Source: Legionella sp.
Lineage (GTDB): Bacteria; Pseudomonadota; Gammaproteobacteria; Legionellales; Legionellaceae
NCBI GenBank assembly: GCA_030158115.1
Contig: JAOATK010000007.1
Coordinates: 3,483 to 67,482 of the forward strand
Direction: 5' to 3'
Length of the DNA: 64,000 nucleotides
How positions within the stretch are numbered: the first letter of the stretch is position 1; the number at the start of each line of letters is the position of its first letter. A program made the translations under genes and the position numbers. Positions 9,536 through 18,176 of this stretch are shown piece by piece. Under the pieces are notes generated by a model, which was not told where the DNA came from, made no database searches, and saw only the letters and a list, made by a program, of their open reading frames with translations.

Positions 9536-10543
9536 CTATATTTCAGCTAAGGGCCACCGAGCCTTAACCCCAACGCCTATATCTAAATCATGCTCTCCAC
9601 GCAACATCCGCAAACAACCAGCATAGGCGACCATAGCGCCATTATCAGTACAATATTCAAGAGCTGGAAAATAAATCTCCCCACCAATTTGATTAATCCA
9701 TTCCTGTAAGGATAAGCGTAAGGCTTTATTGGCGCCGACACCTCCAGCAACGACTAAACGCTTACACCCTGACTCTGCTATTGCTCTTTTACACTTAATA
9801 ATCAAAGTAGCAATCACTGCTTCTTGAAACGCTTTTGCTATTTCAGATCGTGCACGATCATCCTTGGCACTTTGATGCCAAGTATTTAGTGCAAAAGTTT
9901 TTAAACCACTAAAGCTAAAATCTAGACCTGGCCTATCTGTCATTGGGCGAGGAAAATGATAGGGAGTAGACTCACATTGATCAGCTAAAGCTGCAAGCAC
10001 TGGTCCCCCGGGGTAAGGAATGCCCATCAATTTAGCAGTTTTATCAAAGGCTTCGCCTACGGCATCATCTAAAGTATCACCTAACAATCGATACTCCCCT
10101 AAATTGCTCACCTCAATTAATTGGCAATGTCCTCCTGATACAAGAAGTGCAATAAACGGGAAATCTAAAGAAGGGGTTTCCATTTTTGCAGCTAAAATAT
10201 GTGCTTCTAAATGATGGATTCCTAACGCAGGGATATTTAGAGCATAAGCTAGGCTTTTAGCAAAACATGCTCCCACCAACAAAGCACCAATTAATCCAGG
10301 CCCTGCTGTGTATGCAATTCCATGCAGTTGTGTCTTCTTAATATTTGCTTGATCTAACACGTCATTCATTAATGGAACCAAATAGTTCACATGATCGCGA
10401 GAAGCAAGTTCAGGTACAACACCACCATGTAAACGATGCGTGTCAATTTGTGAATGCAGTGCATGAGCTAATAACCCTGCATCAGAATCATAAACGGCTA
10501 TTCCTGTTTCATCACAGGAAGATTCAAGACCTAATACCAACAT
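9536..10543 (-). CDS. tsaD: tRNA N6-adenosine threonylcarbamoyltransferase TsaD
   Basis: A 335-residue ASKHA-fold protein that transfers threonylcarbamoyl to A37 of ANN-decoding tRNAs together with TsaB, TsaC and TsaE. It opens with [16 protein letters not shown]. The metal-binding pair is seen in [11 protein letters not shown]. Nucleotide-binding glycines follow in [10 protein letters not shown] and later [12 protein letters not shown], and the C-terminal [10 protein letters not shown] is present. Length and motifs match the family. It is divergent from rpsU across about 200 bp and convergent with plsY. The tsaD-rpsU-dnaG-rpoD neighbourhood is the classical macromolecular-synthesis arrangement. 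Confidence 0.95.
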   Translation of the reverse strand: MLVLGLESSCDETGIAVYDSDAGLLAHALHSQIDTHRLHGGVVPELASRDHVNYLVPLMNDVLDQANIKKTQLHGIAYTAGPGLIGALLVGACFAKSLAYALNIPALGIHHLEAHILAAKMETPSLDFPFIALLVSGGHCQLIEVSNLGEYRLLGDTLDDAVGEAFDKTAKLMGIPYPGGPVLAALADQCESTPYHFPRPMTDRPGLDFSFSGLKTFALNTWHQSAKDDRARSEIAKAFQEAVIATLIIKCKRAIAESGCKRLVVAGGVGANKALRLSLQEWINQIGGEIYFPALEYCTDNGAMVAYAGCLRMLRGEHDLDIGVGVKARWPLAEI

Positions 10544-10678
10544 AACAAACCAATAAAATAAAACAATTATTGATTATAACACAGACAGAAAGGCTTAAGA
10601 AAAAAGTAAAAAACCAAACCAATAATTCGCTTTAGATCACAGCTTATCAAAATTATGCAACTATTTTGGAGTTAGAAC

Positions 10679-10707
10679 TTGACGACTGCGTCAACTCCCA
10701 CTAGAAT
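10679..10707 (+). promoter_or_regulatory. Sigma-70 promoter of rpsU
   Basis: A -35 box TTGACG at 10679-10684, a 17-bp spacer and a -10 box TAGAAT at 10702-10707, about 40 bp before rpsU. The -35 also forms one arm of the palindrome TTGACGactgCGTCAA, which could bind a regulator. Confidence 0.65.
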
Positions 10708-10746
10708 TGCCCACCTATAAGTTTAAATTACCAGAGGATTATTTTA

Positions 10747-10971
10747 ATGCCTACAGTTCGCGTCAAAGAAGGCGAAAACCCAGAATATGCACTGCGCCGT
10801 TTCAAGCGCTCTTGTGAGAAGGCCGGTATATTAACCGAGCTTCGCCGTCGTGAATTTTATGAAAAACCTACTGCTGAACGTAAACGCAAACAAGCTGCTG
10901 CAGTAAAGCGTCATTTAAAGAAAATTTCCCGTGATACTACTTCACGTGGTGGAAAACAAAGACGTAAATAA
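10747..10971 (+). CDS. rpsU: 30S ribosomal protein S21
   Basis: A 74-residue very basic protein starting [21 protein letters not shown], the hallmark S21 sequence, with the conserved [19 protein letters not shown] segment and a lysine/arginine-rich end. S21 sits on the 30S platform and helps mRNA-start interaction. AGAGGA lies 9-10 bases upstream of the start. It is followed by a strong terminator, so it is mainly monocistronic here although it heads the rpsU-dnaG-rpoD region. Confidence 0.97.
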   Translation: MPTVRVKEGENPEYALRRFKRSCEKAGILTELRRREFYEKPTAERKRKQAAAVKRHLKKISRDTTSRGGKQRRK

Positions 10972-10990
10972 GTTATCTTATTCTACTTTA

Positions 10991-11025
10991 AACCAAGGTC
11001 ACTTTAGTGGCCTTTTGGTTTTTAT
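10991..11025 (+). terminator. rpsU terminator
   Basis: AACCAAGGTCAC and the imperfectly complementary GTGGCCTTTTGGTT form a stem with loop TTTA, followed by TTTTATAT. It lies 20 bases after the rpsU stop. Confidence 0.7.
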
Positions 11026-11060
11026 ATCTAGGTTCTTTTAACAATTCACTAGATTAAGTT

Positions 11061-11101
11061 GAAACTGGTTGATTTTCGAGCACAGACAATCAACCAGTTT
11101 C
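11061..11101. other. Perfect 14-bp inverted repeat upstream of yqeY
   Basis: GAAACTGGTTGATT (11061-11074) and its exact complement (11088-11101) are separated by 13 bases. No T-tract follows. A TAGAAT at 11113-11118 lies directly downstream and could be a -10 box, which would put the palindrome around or upstream of the -35 region as an operator. No clear -35 was found. Confidence 0.5.
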
Positions 11102-11160
11102 TGCCCAAATAGTAGAATTGCCAACAGACCTTAACATTAAGCTCACCTAAGGATTAGATC

Positions 11161-11604
11161 ATGACTATTAAAGAACGTCTCAATAATGATGTTAAAGACG
11201 CAATGCGTGCTAAAGATAAAAATCTATTAACCACATTACGTTTAATCACTGCTGCAGTGAAACAAATTGAAATTGATGAACGTATCGAAGTCGATGAAGA
11301 GCGTATGTTAGTTATTTTGGATAAAATGACCAAGCAACGAAAAGAATCTATCTCTCAATTTGAAAAAGCTGGTCGTAATGATTTAGTAGCTCAAGAACAA
11401 TTTGAATTAACAATCTTGGCTAAATACATGCCAGAGCCTTTATCTGCTAGTGAAATTGAACGATTAGTTCAAGATGCCATTAAAGCTACAGGCGCTGAAA
11501 AAATGTCAGATATGGGCAAAGTCATGGCTCAATTAAAGCCTAGTTTACAAGGACGAGCTGACATGTCTGAAGTAAGCGCCTTAATCAAGGCCCAATTAAG
11601 CTAA
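11161..11604 (+). CDS. yqeY: GatB/YqeY domain protein
   Basis: A 147-residue protein of the GatB/YqeY family, found as a stand-alone copy of the C-terminal tRNA-binding domain of the amidotransferase subunit GatB. Typical sequence is MTIKERLNNDVKDAMRAKDK at the start, KMTKQRKESISQFEKAGR in the middle, and MGKVMAQLKPSLQGRADMSEV near the end. Its cellular role is not settled; tRNA binding is inferred from GatB. It lies 9 bases upstream of dnaG, whose ribosome site (AAGGA) overlaps the yqeY stop, so the two are probably co-translated. Confidence 0.9.
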   Translation: MTIKERLNNDVKDAMRAKDKNLLTTLRLITAAVKQIEIDERIEVDEERMLVILDKMTKQRKESISQFEKAGRNDLVAQEQFELTILAKYMPEPLSASEIERLVQDAIKATGAEKMSDMGKVMAQLKPSLQGRADMSEVSALIKAQLS

Positions 11605-11612
11605 GGATTAAT

Positions 11613-13331
11613 ATGTCTGGCTTAATCCCGCAGCCATTCATTGATGATCTCCTGCAGCGCACTGATCTGGTTGAATTAATTGACAGCTATGTTCCTTTAA
11701 AAAAAAGAGGAACTAGCCACATTGCCTGCTGCCCATTTCATAATGAAAAATCGCCCTCCTTTAACGTTGTAGCTAAAAAGCAATTTTATCACTGCTTTGG
11801 TTGCGGCGCTTCGGGAAATGCAATTAGTTTTATTATGAATTACCTTAATCAAGGCTTTATTGATGCCGTTGAAACACTAGCAACCCGCTTAGGTCTCTCC
11901 GTGCCTCGTGAAGGACAAACTGAAAAAAATAATGCCTCTCAAGATCTCTATAAACTCCTATCAGCAGTGAGCCTCTACTATCAGAAAAAACTAAAACATG
12001 AAGGACAAGTTGCTGTTGATTATTTGCGGCATAGAGGACTAAGTGGAGAAATAGCTAAATTATATCAATTAGGATTTGCTAATGAAGGCTGGCATCATCT
12101 AGAACAAGCTTTTCCTAAAAGCCAACGCGATTTAATTGCCACAGGAATGCTCATTAAAAATGAAGAGGGAAAAATTTATGACCGTTATCGTAACAGAGTC
12201 ATGTTCCCTATTCATGATCGTCATGGACGCATTATTGGCTTTGGTGGTCGAGTATTAGATGCCCATCAAAAACCTAAATACCTTAACTCTCCTGAAACCG
12301 TTATTTTTCAAAAAAATAGAGAGTTATATGGGCTGCATCAAATTCTAAGTCAGCAAAAGACCCCAGAGTCGATTATTATTGTTGAAGGCTATATGGATGT
12401 GATTGCATTAGCTCAACATGGTATTTTGAATGCTGTAGCCACATTAGGTACGGCAACAAGCACTTATCACATCCAACTCCTTGCGAAACACACTAAAACC
12501 ATCATCTTTTGTTTTGATGGGGATAATGCTGGCAAGCAAGCTGCATGGAGAGGTCTAGAAAGCAGTTTGCCTCACCTAAATCAAGGATTGGACGCGCGCT
12601 TTATGTTTCTACCAGATGGACACGATCCAGATAGTCTCGTTAGAACAGAAGGCAAAGAAAGCTTCTTAACCATGCTGCAACAAGCAACCCCTCTCCATCG
12701 ATTTTTCTTCGACAGTTTAGCTAAAGACATTAACCTAAATACCCCAGCAGGCAAAACGCAACTCATTAATACGGCCAAACCCTTTTTACAAAAAATCAAT
12801 GAGGGTTCTTACAAACAACTACTCATTGACGATCTGGCTCGTTTAACACACATAGAAAGCCATAGACTTAATCAATTGATAACCGATCAAGTCAAAACAA
12901 CATCACCAGAAAAGATAATCAGGATCACAAGAACACCAATGCGTATTGCGATTGCACTCTTGCTTCAACACCCAGAAATTTACCTTAAAAGCAAAGAACA
13001 AATTAATCTGCAATTATTAGATATTAATGAACAAGAAATTTTATTACATCTATTGCATCAGTTAGAAACTACCCCTCAGGCAACTACAGCCACTTTAATT
13101 GAAAAATGGCGAGATCATGTCTATTTTGAATTTATCAATCAACTAGCTGCATGGGATCATCAAGTACCAGAACAAGAATTAGTTAAAGAATTTATTGATA
13201 TAATTTTATTTTTACAAAAACAAAATCAAGAGGTTATTATTCGTCAATTAATTGATAAATCGCGAAAAGAAGGCTTAACTGAAATAGAGCGTTTGAATTT
13301 ACAAACCATGTTACAAGAAAGACATACTTAG
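11613..13331 (+). CDS. dnaG: DNA primase
   Basis: A 572-residue bacterial primase that makes RNA primers at the replication fork with DnaB. The CHC2 zinc ribbon is seen near residues 40-65 (CCPFHNEKSPSFN, then HCFGCGASGN). The catalytic RNA-polymerase region contains RVMFPIHDRHGRIIGFGGR, and the TOPRIM core is IIVEGYMDVIAL with FCFDGDNAGKQAA. The C-terminal ~150 residues are helical and divergent, as expected for the DnaB-interacting domain. Length is normal. It sits between yqeY and rpoD in the macromolecular-synthesis cluster. Confidence 0.97.
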   Translation: MSGLIPQPFIDDLLQRTDLVELIDSYVPLKKRGTSHIACCPFHNEKSPSFNVVAKKQFYHCFGCGASGNAISFIMNYLNQGFIDAVETLATRLGLSVPREGQTEKNNASQDLYKLLSAVSLYYQKKLKHEGQVAVDYLRHRGLSGEIAKLYQLGFANEGWHHLEQAFPKSQRDLIATGMLIKNEEGKIYDRYRNRVMFPIHDRHGRIIGFGGRVLDAHQKPKYLNSPETVIFQKNRELYGLHQILSQQKTPESIIIVEGYMDVIALAQHGILNAVATLGTATSTYHIQLLAKHTKTIIFCFDGDNAGKQAAWRGLESSLPHLNQGLDARFMFLPDGHDPDSLVRTEGKESFLTMLQQATPLHRFFFDSLAKDINLNTPAGKTQLINTAKPFLQKINEGSYKQLLIDDLARLTHIESHRLNQLITDQVKTTSPEKIIRITRTPMRIAIALLLQHPEIYLKSKEQINLQLLDINEQEILLHLLHQLETTPQATTATLIEKWRDHVYFEFINQLAAWDHQVPEQELVKEFIDIILFLQKQNQEVIIRQLIDKSRKEGLTEIERLNLQTMLQERHT

Positions 13332-13440
13332 AAAAAATTGGTACAAAAAAATTGTTATCAGAAACTACTGGTATGTTACTTCCAGCCAGTTTATAATCGG
13401 AGCATTTTGTAATGCTTAATCGTCCTCAGAAGAAGTATCT

Positions 13441-15309
13441 ATGACTATACATGATCAAGAACAGCAAAGCTCACAAATAGCAGAGGCCATTGCCCAAGGG
13501 AAGAAGAACGGTTATTTGACTGTCAGTCAACTCACTGACTTCTTACCTAACATAGTTGATACTGAACATTTTGATGTCATTATCAGCATGCTAGAAAGCA
13601 TGAACATCAAGGTTTTTGAGCAGCCGCCTGGTGATGATGAATTAGCACTTCTACTTAACACCGAAGAAGTGCCTGATATTGAAGAAGCAGCTATGGTAAT
13701 TGCTTCTGTAGACGAACATACGGGCCGTACAACAGATCCTGTGCGCATGTACATGCGTGAAATGGGTACTGTTGAATTATTAACCCGCGAGGGCGAAATA
13801 AAAATTGCTAAACGCATTGAAGAAGGTATTTACCAAGTTCTTCGCGCCTTAGCTCATTACCCAGAAACCGTACAATTAGTTCTTAATGATTACGAGCGTT
13901 TTCTAGCTCAAGAAATTCGCCTTAATGAAATTATCAGTGGTTTTGCAGATTCCGAAGAAGAAATAGCCCCTGCTACAACTATTGGTTCGATGTTAGATGA
14001 AGATCAGCAAGATGATATCGCTCTCTCTGATGAGGTGGAAGACGATGAAGACGGTGATGGTGTCATTGTTGAAGTAGATGATGGGCCTAATCCTGAAGTA
14101 GCACAGGCTTATTTTGATGAGCTAAGTGCATGTTTTGATGCGGCTAAAATCTCTCTAAAAGAGCATGGTAGAACTCATGCCAAGTCTTTGAAAGCCTTAG
14201 AAACTATGGCTGATTCTTTCCTAAAACTTAAGTTAACATCCAGACAAGTTGATCGTTTAACACGTCATTTTAGACAACTAAGAAACCATATTCGTGAATT
14301 TGAACGAAACATTATGCGCTTATGTATTGAAAAAGCGCGCATCCCAAGAAAATTATTTATAGATACATTCCCAGGACAAGAAACTGATTTAAACTGGCTC
14401 AATGAAATCACTGAAAAACACAGTAAAAAACTTGAGATGACACGTATTGAAGAGCATCGAGAAGAAATTATACGCATACAAACTCGATTAACCTCATTTG
14501 AGCTCGAATATGGCTTAACGATTAGTGAGATTAAAGACATCAACCGTAAAATGTCTATTGGTGAAGCCAAAGCACGACGAGCTAAAAAAGAAATGGTTGA
14601 GGCAAACTTACGTTTAGTTATCTCGATTGCTAAAAAATACACTAACCGTGGCTTACAATTTCTTGATTTAATTCAAGAAGGAAACATTGGTTTAATGAAG
14701 GCTGTGGATAAATTTGAATACCGTCGCGGTTATAAATTTTCTACCTATGCAACCTGGTGGATTAGACAAGCCATCACCCGTTCTATCGCAGATCAAGCGC
14801 GCACCATCCGTATTCCAGTGCATATGATTGAAACTATTAACAAGTTAAATCGTATTTCCAGACAAATTCTCCAGGAAACAGGTCGTGAAGCCACTCCTGA
14901 AGAGTTAGCTGAAAAAATGGAGTTAAGTGAAGATAAAATTCGTAAAGTGCTCAAAATAGCAAAAGAACCTATCTCCATGGAAACTCCTGTTGGTGACGAT
15001 GATGACTCACATCTGGGCGATTTTATTGAAGACAACAACATCGAATCACCTATCGATATGGCCACCGCAGAAGGTTTGCGTGAAGCAACTTTGGAAATAT
15101 TAGAAACACTTACTCCAAGAGAAGCAAAAGTGCTACGTATGCGTTTTGGTATCGAAATGAATACGGATCATACGCTAGAAGAAGTAGGCAAACAATTTGA
15201 TGTGACTCGCGAAAGAATTCGTCAAATTGAAGCTAAAGCACTACGAAAACTTCGACATCCATCTCGTTCAGAGAAACTACGAAGTTTCCTTGAAGGTGAT
15301 GAAAGTTAA
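13441..15309 (+). CDS. rpoD: RNA polymerase primary sigma factor (sigma-70)
   Basis: A 622-residue housekeeping sigma factor. Region 1.1 is seen at the N-terminus ([17 protein letters not shown]). Region 1.2 follows with [21 protein letters not shown], then an acidic non-conserved region. Region 2 has [20 protein letters not shown] and [16 protein letters not shown], which contacts the -10 box. Region 3 is present, and region 4.2 reads [20 protein letters not shown] for the -35 box. The 109-bp gap after dnaG holds no terminator that I can see, so read-through from the yqeY-dnaG unit plus an internal promoter is likely. It is followed by a small terminator. Confidence 0.97.
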   Translation: MTIHDQEQQSSQIAEAIAQGKKNGYLTVSQLTDFLPNIVDTEHFDVIISMLESMNIKVFEQPPGDDELALLLNTEEVPDIEEAAMVIASVDEHTGRTTDPVRMYMREMGTVELLTREGEIKIAKRIEEGIYQVLRALAHYPETVQLVLNDYERFLAQEIRLNEIISGFADSEEEIAPATTIGSMLDEDQQDDIALSDEVEDDEDGDGVIVEVDDGPNPEVAQAYFDELSACFDAAKISLKEHGRTHAKSLKALETMADSFLKLKLTSRQVDRLTRHFRQLRNHIREFERNIMRLCIEKARIPRKLFIDTFPGQETDLNWLNEITEKHSKKLEMTRIEEHREEIIRIQTRLTSFELEYGLTISEIKDINRKMSIGEAKARRAKKEMVEANLRLVISIAKKYTNRGLQFLDLIQEGNIGLMKAVDKFEYRRGYKFSTYATWWIRQAITRSIADQARTIRIPVHMIETINKLNRISRQILQETGREATPEELAEKMELSEDKIRKVLKIAKEPISMETPVGDDDDSHLGDFIEDNNIESPIDMATAEGLREATLEILETLTPREAKVLRMRFGIEMNTDHTLEEVGKQFDVTRERIRQIEAKALRKLRHPSRSEKLRSFLEGDES

Positions 15310-15323
15310 ATACAATTAATTTT

Positions 15324-15349
15324 AACTCAACTTGACTTGAGTTATTTTT
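15324..15349 (+). terminator. rpoD terminator
   Basis: AACTCAA and its complement TTGAGTT form a 7-bp stem with a 6-base loop, followed by ATTTTTA, 15 bases after the rpoD stop. Confidence 0.6.
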
Positions 15350-15371
15350 AAATAGATTAAAACATGCCGTC

Positions 15372-15450
15372 TTTGCGAGCGACATAAAAGCAATCCAGAT
15401 CCATTTTCAATTGGACTTCTGATTTTGCTTGCCTTACTGAAGCTCGCAAA
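15372..15450. repeat. Palindromic dispersed repeat (TTTGCGAGC ends)
   Basis: The unit begins TTTGCGAGCGAC...AAGCAATCCAG and ends ...GCTTGCC...GCTCGCAAA, so its ends are inverted copies. This TTGCGAGCG...GCAATCCAG motif is a dispersed palindrome known from several bacterial genomes. No coding potential. It fills the gap between rpoD and the tRNA. Confidence 0.5.
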
Positions 15451-15542
15451 AAAAAATTAATACGCATTTTTTTAAAATCGTTATTAAAAGTTATAAAAAG
15501 CTGGAACATTGATTAAATTAAGTTTAGAATTACCTCCTCTTC

Positions 15543-15619
15543 GGGCCTATAGCTCAGCTGGTCAGAGCAGCGGACTCATAATCCGTTGGTCCTAGGTTCA
15601 AGTCCTAGTGGGCCCACCA
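15543..15619 (+). tRNA. tRNA with CAT anticodon, probably tRNA-Ile2 (lysidine type)
   Basis: A 77-nt tRNA with encoded CCA. The acceptor arms GGGCCTA and TGGGCCC pair with one T-G wobble. The D-arm is AGCTCAGCTGGTCAGAGC, the anticodon stem CGGAC/... encloses CAT at 15577-15579, and the T-arm is CCTAGGTTCAAGTCCTAGT. The sequence around the anticodon (GACTCATAATC..TTGGTC) looks more like the minor isoleucine tRNA read by TilS than like elongator methionine tRNA; it is not an initiator. The 3' part, from the anticodon loop to one base past CCA, is the attachment site of the ICE, which leaves the tRNA intact. Confidence 0.9.
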
Positions 15620-15620
15620 A
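15575..15620 (+). other. attL core of the ICE (tRNA 3' end)
   Basis: 46 bp from CTCATAATCCGTTGG to GGGCCCACCAA, identical except for one G/A difference to 56962-57007. It covers the anticodon loop, variable region and T-arm of the tRNA, the usual crossover region for tyrosine integrases. Confidence 0.9.
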
Positions 15621-15662
15621 TTAAAACCTTTAAAATCAATAAGTTGCAACTGACTATCCCAG

Positions 15663-15690
15663 CCCCTCAAAAACCATTGTGGGGATTTTG
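15663..15690 (+). repeat. Sub-terminal direct repeat, left copy
   Basis: CCCC..AAAAA.CCATTGTGGGGAtTTTG lies 43 bp inside attL and recurs in the same orientation at 56832-56860, inside attR. A CCCC/GGGG dyad is embedded. It may be an integrase arm-binding site or a host-side duplication. Function not shown. Confidence 0.5.
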
Positions 15691-15711
15691 TGGGGCACAG
15701 TAGACACAAGC

Positions 15712-16839
15712 TCATAAACTAACTACCTTACGGTTCTGTGCCACACCTTTTTCTTTCCTATTATTAGGGTTACGAAGTAATGTGAGTACCACTCCACTTT
15801 GCTGCTTTTCACAAACCTTATTACCAGCTTCATATAGATTCTGCAATTCAGCGGATGAGTAATGTGTAGTAATACGACCTGAACGATGCCCTAACAGATC
15901 TTGTCTGTCTTCAAAGCTCACACCAACAGACCGCAACCGCCTTCCAAAAGTGTGTTTCAGATCATGAACACGCACAAACTCTAAACCAGCTTTCTTACGA
16001 GCCCCTTTCCAACCTGTATTATTCATACGGGTTATCGGATTGCCTTTAAAGGTAAATACAAACTGCTGATGCTTCCCTCTCTGACTTTCAACTACCGATT
16101 TTGCCGTCTGATTACAGACTATCAAGCGCTCCTCACCATTTTTAACCATTTCAGGAGGAATGATAAACACCAGCAAGTGTGGCAATTGAGGAATCTTTAT
16201 TTCCCAGTCCCATTGCAAGTGACACACTTCACTTTCTCTACATCCAGTATTCACCGCAAATAGAGCCATTTGTTCTAAATGCGCTGGCAACTCAGCAAAG
16301 AGTTTATGTTGCTCATCCCAACTTAGCGGATAAGGTTTACGTAAATCATCTTCTGTCAGTAGTTTAATCTTGGGAGCATTAAGCAACCAAGTCAGCCCAA
16401 ATTCATCAATCCACTCGGTTGCAGCTAGATTACAAATTCGACGGACTATTTTTAGACCATGGTTAATCGTTCTTGTTTTAACCTGATCCTTAAATCTCCC
16501 TTCAATAAACGGCTGCAAATTACCCATGTGGAGCGAATCTAAAGGCATTTTACCAATATACTGAACCAGAACACGTAAACGCCCAGCATCAGAATCAATG
16601 CTTCGCTTATGTTGGTTTTCGTCTAAAAACTTAATGGCTGCTTCCATAAACGTGCGCTTCGGTCTTACCCCAAACACACTCGCTTGCCTTACTTCTTCTA
16701 TACGTTTTGTAAAGTATTTTTCTGCTTCTTCGAGGTTGCCCGTACCAGTGCTTTCTCGAATTCTGCATCCAAAGACCGCTTTGTCGATATGCCAATAGTC
16801 ACCTCTTTTGAAGAGACCTGGCGATTTTTTTCGTCCCAT
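15712..16839 (-). CDS. int: Tyrosine-type integrase of the ICE
   Basis: A 375-residue site-specific recombinase that would catalyse integration into, and with Xis excision from, the tRNA. The N-terminus GLFKRGDYWHIDKAVFG is the short arm-binding module. The SAM-like core-binding region follows, then the catalytic domain with NTGCRESEVCHLQWDW (first catalytic Arg), HDLKHTFGRRLRSVG, LLGHRSGRITTHYS (third His and the Tyr). The box II position usually written HxLRH has Lys in place of Arg here; I believe this occurs in a known subfamily, but it should be checked. It is the gene closest to attL and points toward it. Its first 142 bases overlap the xis gene in another frame, which suggests coupled expression from the xis promoter. 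Confidence 0.92.
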   Translation of the reverse strand: MGRKKSPGLFKRGDYWHIDKAVFGCRIRESTGTGNLEEAEKYFTKRIEEVRQASVFGVRPKRTFMEAAIKFLDENQHKRSIDSDAGRLRVLVQYIGKMPLDSLHMGNLQPFIEGRFKDQVKTRTINHGLKIVRRICNLAATEWIDEFGLTWLLNAPKIKLLTEDDLRKPYPLSWDEQHKLFAELPAHLEQMALFAVNTGCRESEVCHLQWDWEIKIPQLPHLLVFIIPPEMVKNGEERLIVCNQTAKSVVESQRGKHQQFVFTFKGNPITRMNNTGWKGARKKAGLEFVRVHDLKHTFGRRLRSVGVSFEDRQDLLGHRSGRITTHYSSAELQNLYEAGNKVCEKQQSGVVLTLLRNPNNRKEKGVAQNRKVVSL

Positions 16840-17066
16840 TGTTCCAAACTCCTATGCTTGGTTACCGCAGGACGACCACTACACTGTATATAATCGTCTA
16901 CCCACGCGTCTAAATCAAGTCGATCAAATGCAATTCCCTGAACTCCCATTGGAACCTCAACTAGATTTGGCCTTACATCTTTATTAAATCGATGACGATC
17001 CATACCTACATAAGTCGGGGCGTCTCTTAAACGAATTAGTCGGGGGATTAGATGAATATTGCTCAT
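16698..17066 (-). CDS. Excisionase-like AlpA/MerR-type DNA-binding protein
   Basis: A 122-residue protein. The N-terminal ~60 residues look like a winged-helix excisionase domain: IRLRDAPTYVGMDRHRFN, then GIAFDRLDLDAWVDDYI, the pattern of AlpA/Xis proteins where the second half recognises DNA through the wing. The remaining 60 residues are basic and charged and are encoded over the 5' end of int in a different frame. AGGAG lies about 10 bases upstream of the ATG. The gene precedes int, as in many tRNA-targeted islands, and its upstream region holds the palindrome shared with the lvrR/lvrA gap. Likely role: it bends attachment-site DNA and turns recombination toward excision. Not tested. Confidence 0.75.
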   Translation of the reverse strand: MSNIHLIPRLIRLRDAPTYVGMDRHRFNKDVRPNLVEVPMGVQGIAFDRLDLDAWVDDYIQCSGRPAVTKHRSLEQWDEKNRQVSSKEVTIGISTKRSLDAEFEKALVRATSKKQKNTLQNV

Positions 17067-17099
17067 AACTTCTCAACTCCTGTAACTCATAAATCAAAT

Positions 17100-17116
17100 A
17101 TACTCGATTCGAGTAT
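17100..17116. promoter_or_regulatory. Palindromic operator upstream of xis-int
   Basis: ATACTCGATTCGAGTAT is a perfect 17-bp palindrome 34 bases upstream of the xis start. The same core (TACTCGnTTCGAGTA) lies at 23718-23732 beside the repressor gene lvrR. Likely bound by LvrR; this is inferred from position only. Confidence 0.6.
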
Positions 17117-17221
17117 TTATTAGAGCATATCGAGCACATCACTGCAAATGTTTTTTGGGCTATACCTGTAAGAATTTTATTTGTACAATGTCTATCAAAG
17201 TTTAATATAAGGTGACATCAA

Positions 17222-17407
17222 ATGAGTTTATTGGAAAAACTTGAATACGCTGTAGGGAATGAGTATTTGATCAACCAGAAGGATTTATTGTTAGACATAA
17301 ATCAAAATAAACAGAGCCAAGCTAATGCTAATAAAATAGTTTCAATACAAAGACACTACAAACCTGATAGCAATACTATAGTGAATAGAAAACAAGTTAA
17401 TGCATAA
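17222..17407 (+). CDS. Small peptide, candidate precursor for the adjacent methyltransferase
   Basis: A 61-residue peptide with a good ribosome site (AAGGTGA, 6 bases upstream of the ATG). Its last 8 bases overlap the start of the methyltransferase gene (ATGCATAA), so the two are translated together. The N-terminal part SLLEKLEYAVGNEYLINQK is amphipathic. Its L..hh..hG.-..L spacing resembles, from memory, the start of the leader domain of split borosin precursors such as SonA, but it is much shorter than that domain. The C-terminal half is polar (NANKIVSIQRHYKPDSN), with IVSIQ the only short hydrophobic stretch that could serve as a core. No cysteine and no signal peptide. Precursor status is inferred from overlap and size; it could also be a regulatory partner. 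Confidence 0.6.
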   Translation: MSLLEKLEYAVGNEYLINQKDLLLDINQNKQSQANANKIVSIQRHYKPDSNTIVNRKQVNA

Positions 17408-18176
17408 ACTTATAGTAGTAGGGTCGGGAATAAAATCCATTTCCCATCTGACTGAAGAAACTAAACGAGTTATTCAAAGTGCTGATAAGGTTCTCTACCT
17501 TCTCAATGAAGATAACCTAAAACAATGGATTCAACGAGAGGCGAAAAAATCTGAGTCGTTGGATTCCATCTACTTTAGCAGCGAAAAACGGATTGAAGCG
17601 TATCAAGCACTAACAAACCATATCATTGAAGAATATAAGAAGGTTTCAATTTTATGCGTTGTTTTTTACGGCCACCCTACAGTTTTTGCAGACTCAGCAC
17701 TTAATGCCGTAAGACAAATTAAAAAAGATGGTGGTGAGGCCATTATTTTACCTGCTGTTTCAACCCACGACTGCTTGTTTAGTGATCTTGCAATTGACCC
17801 AGGTGACCAGGGGTGTTTTTCAATTGAAGCTACAGAACTGGTATTATTTGAACGTTGCATTGATGTTCATGCGCATTTAATACTTTGGCAGGTAGCAAAC
17901 TTTGGCAGAACTGATGGGAAGCAAACTAACAACCTATCAATTCTAAAAGAATATCTATGTAGTTACTATCCAACAGATTACCTCATCTGTCTTTATGAGG
18001 CGCCCTCCCTGCCCACTTGCTCCCCTAGAGTAGAGTGGATTCAACTCAGTGATATAGATCAAGCAGTTATTTCTTCAATAACAACAGTCTATATTCCTCC
18101 AATCGAAAAAAAGACTATTAGCAATAAATACTTGAGACTGCTCAATCTGACAGTTGATGATTTAATACTGAAATGA
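17400..18176 (+). CDS. Borosin-type SAM-dependent peptide alpha-N-methyltransferase (tetrapyrrole-methylase fold)
   Basis: A 258-residue enzyme of the tetrapyrrole (corrin/porphyrin) methylase fold. It starts KLIVVGSGIKSISHLTEETKR and has a glycine-rich SAM loop. YGHPTVFADSAL follows, then LPAVSTHDCLFSDLAIDPGDQGC with the acidic and aromatic residues of the cofactor pocket, and HAHLILWQVANFG. These blocks match, from memory, the borosin methyltransferases OphMA and SonM (VFxxP, DCLFxDLxIDPxxxGCxxxEA, HLxLxQVxxxG, ending xTxYIPP) better than they match cobalamin enzymes. No cobalamin or siroheme gene is nearby. Borosin enzymes methylate backbone amides of a peptide substrate. Here the enzyme is separate from its substrate, as in split bacterial borosins. 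It overlaps the upstream peptide gene by 8 bases and the convergent acetyltransferase gene by 15. Confidence 0.82.
   Translation: MHKLIVVGSGIKSISHLTEETKRVIQSADKVLYLLNEDNLKQWIQREAKKSESLDSIYFSSEKRIEAYQALTNHIIEEYKKVSILCVVFYGHPTVFADSALNAVRQIKKDGGEAIILPAVSTHDCLFSDLAIDPGDQGCFSIEATELVLFERCIDVHAHLILWQVANFGRTDGKQTNNLSILKEYLCSYYPTDYLICLYEAPSLPTCSPRVEWIQLSDIDQAVISSITTVYIPPIEKKTISNKYLRLLNLTVDDLILK

Noticed and set aside
17400..18176. Cobalamin or siroheme methyltransferase
   Set aside because: The fold is shared, but motifs fit borosin enzymes better and no tetrapyrrole gene is near.
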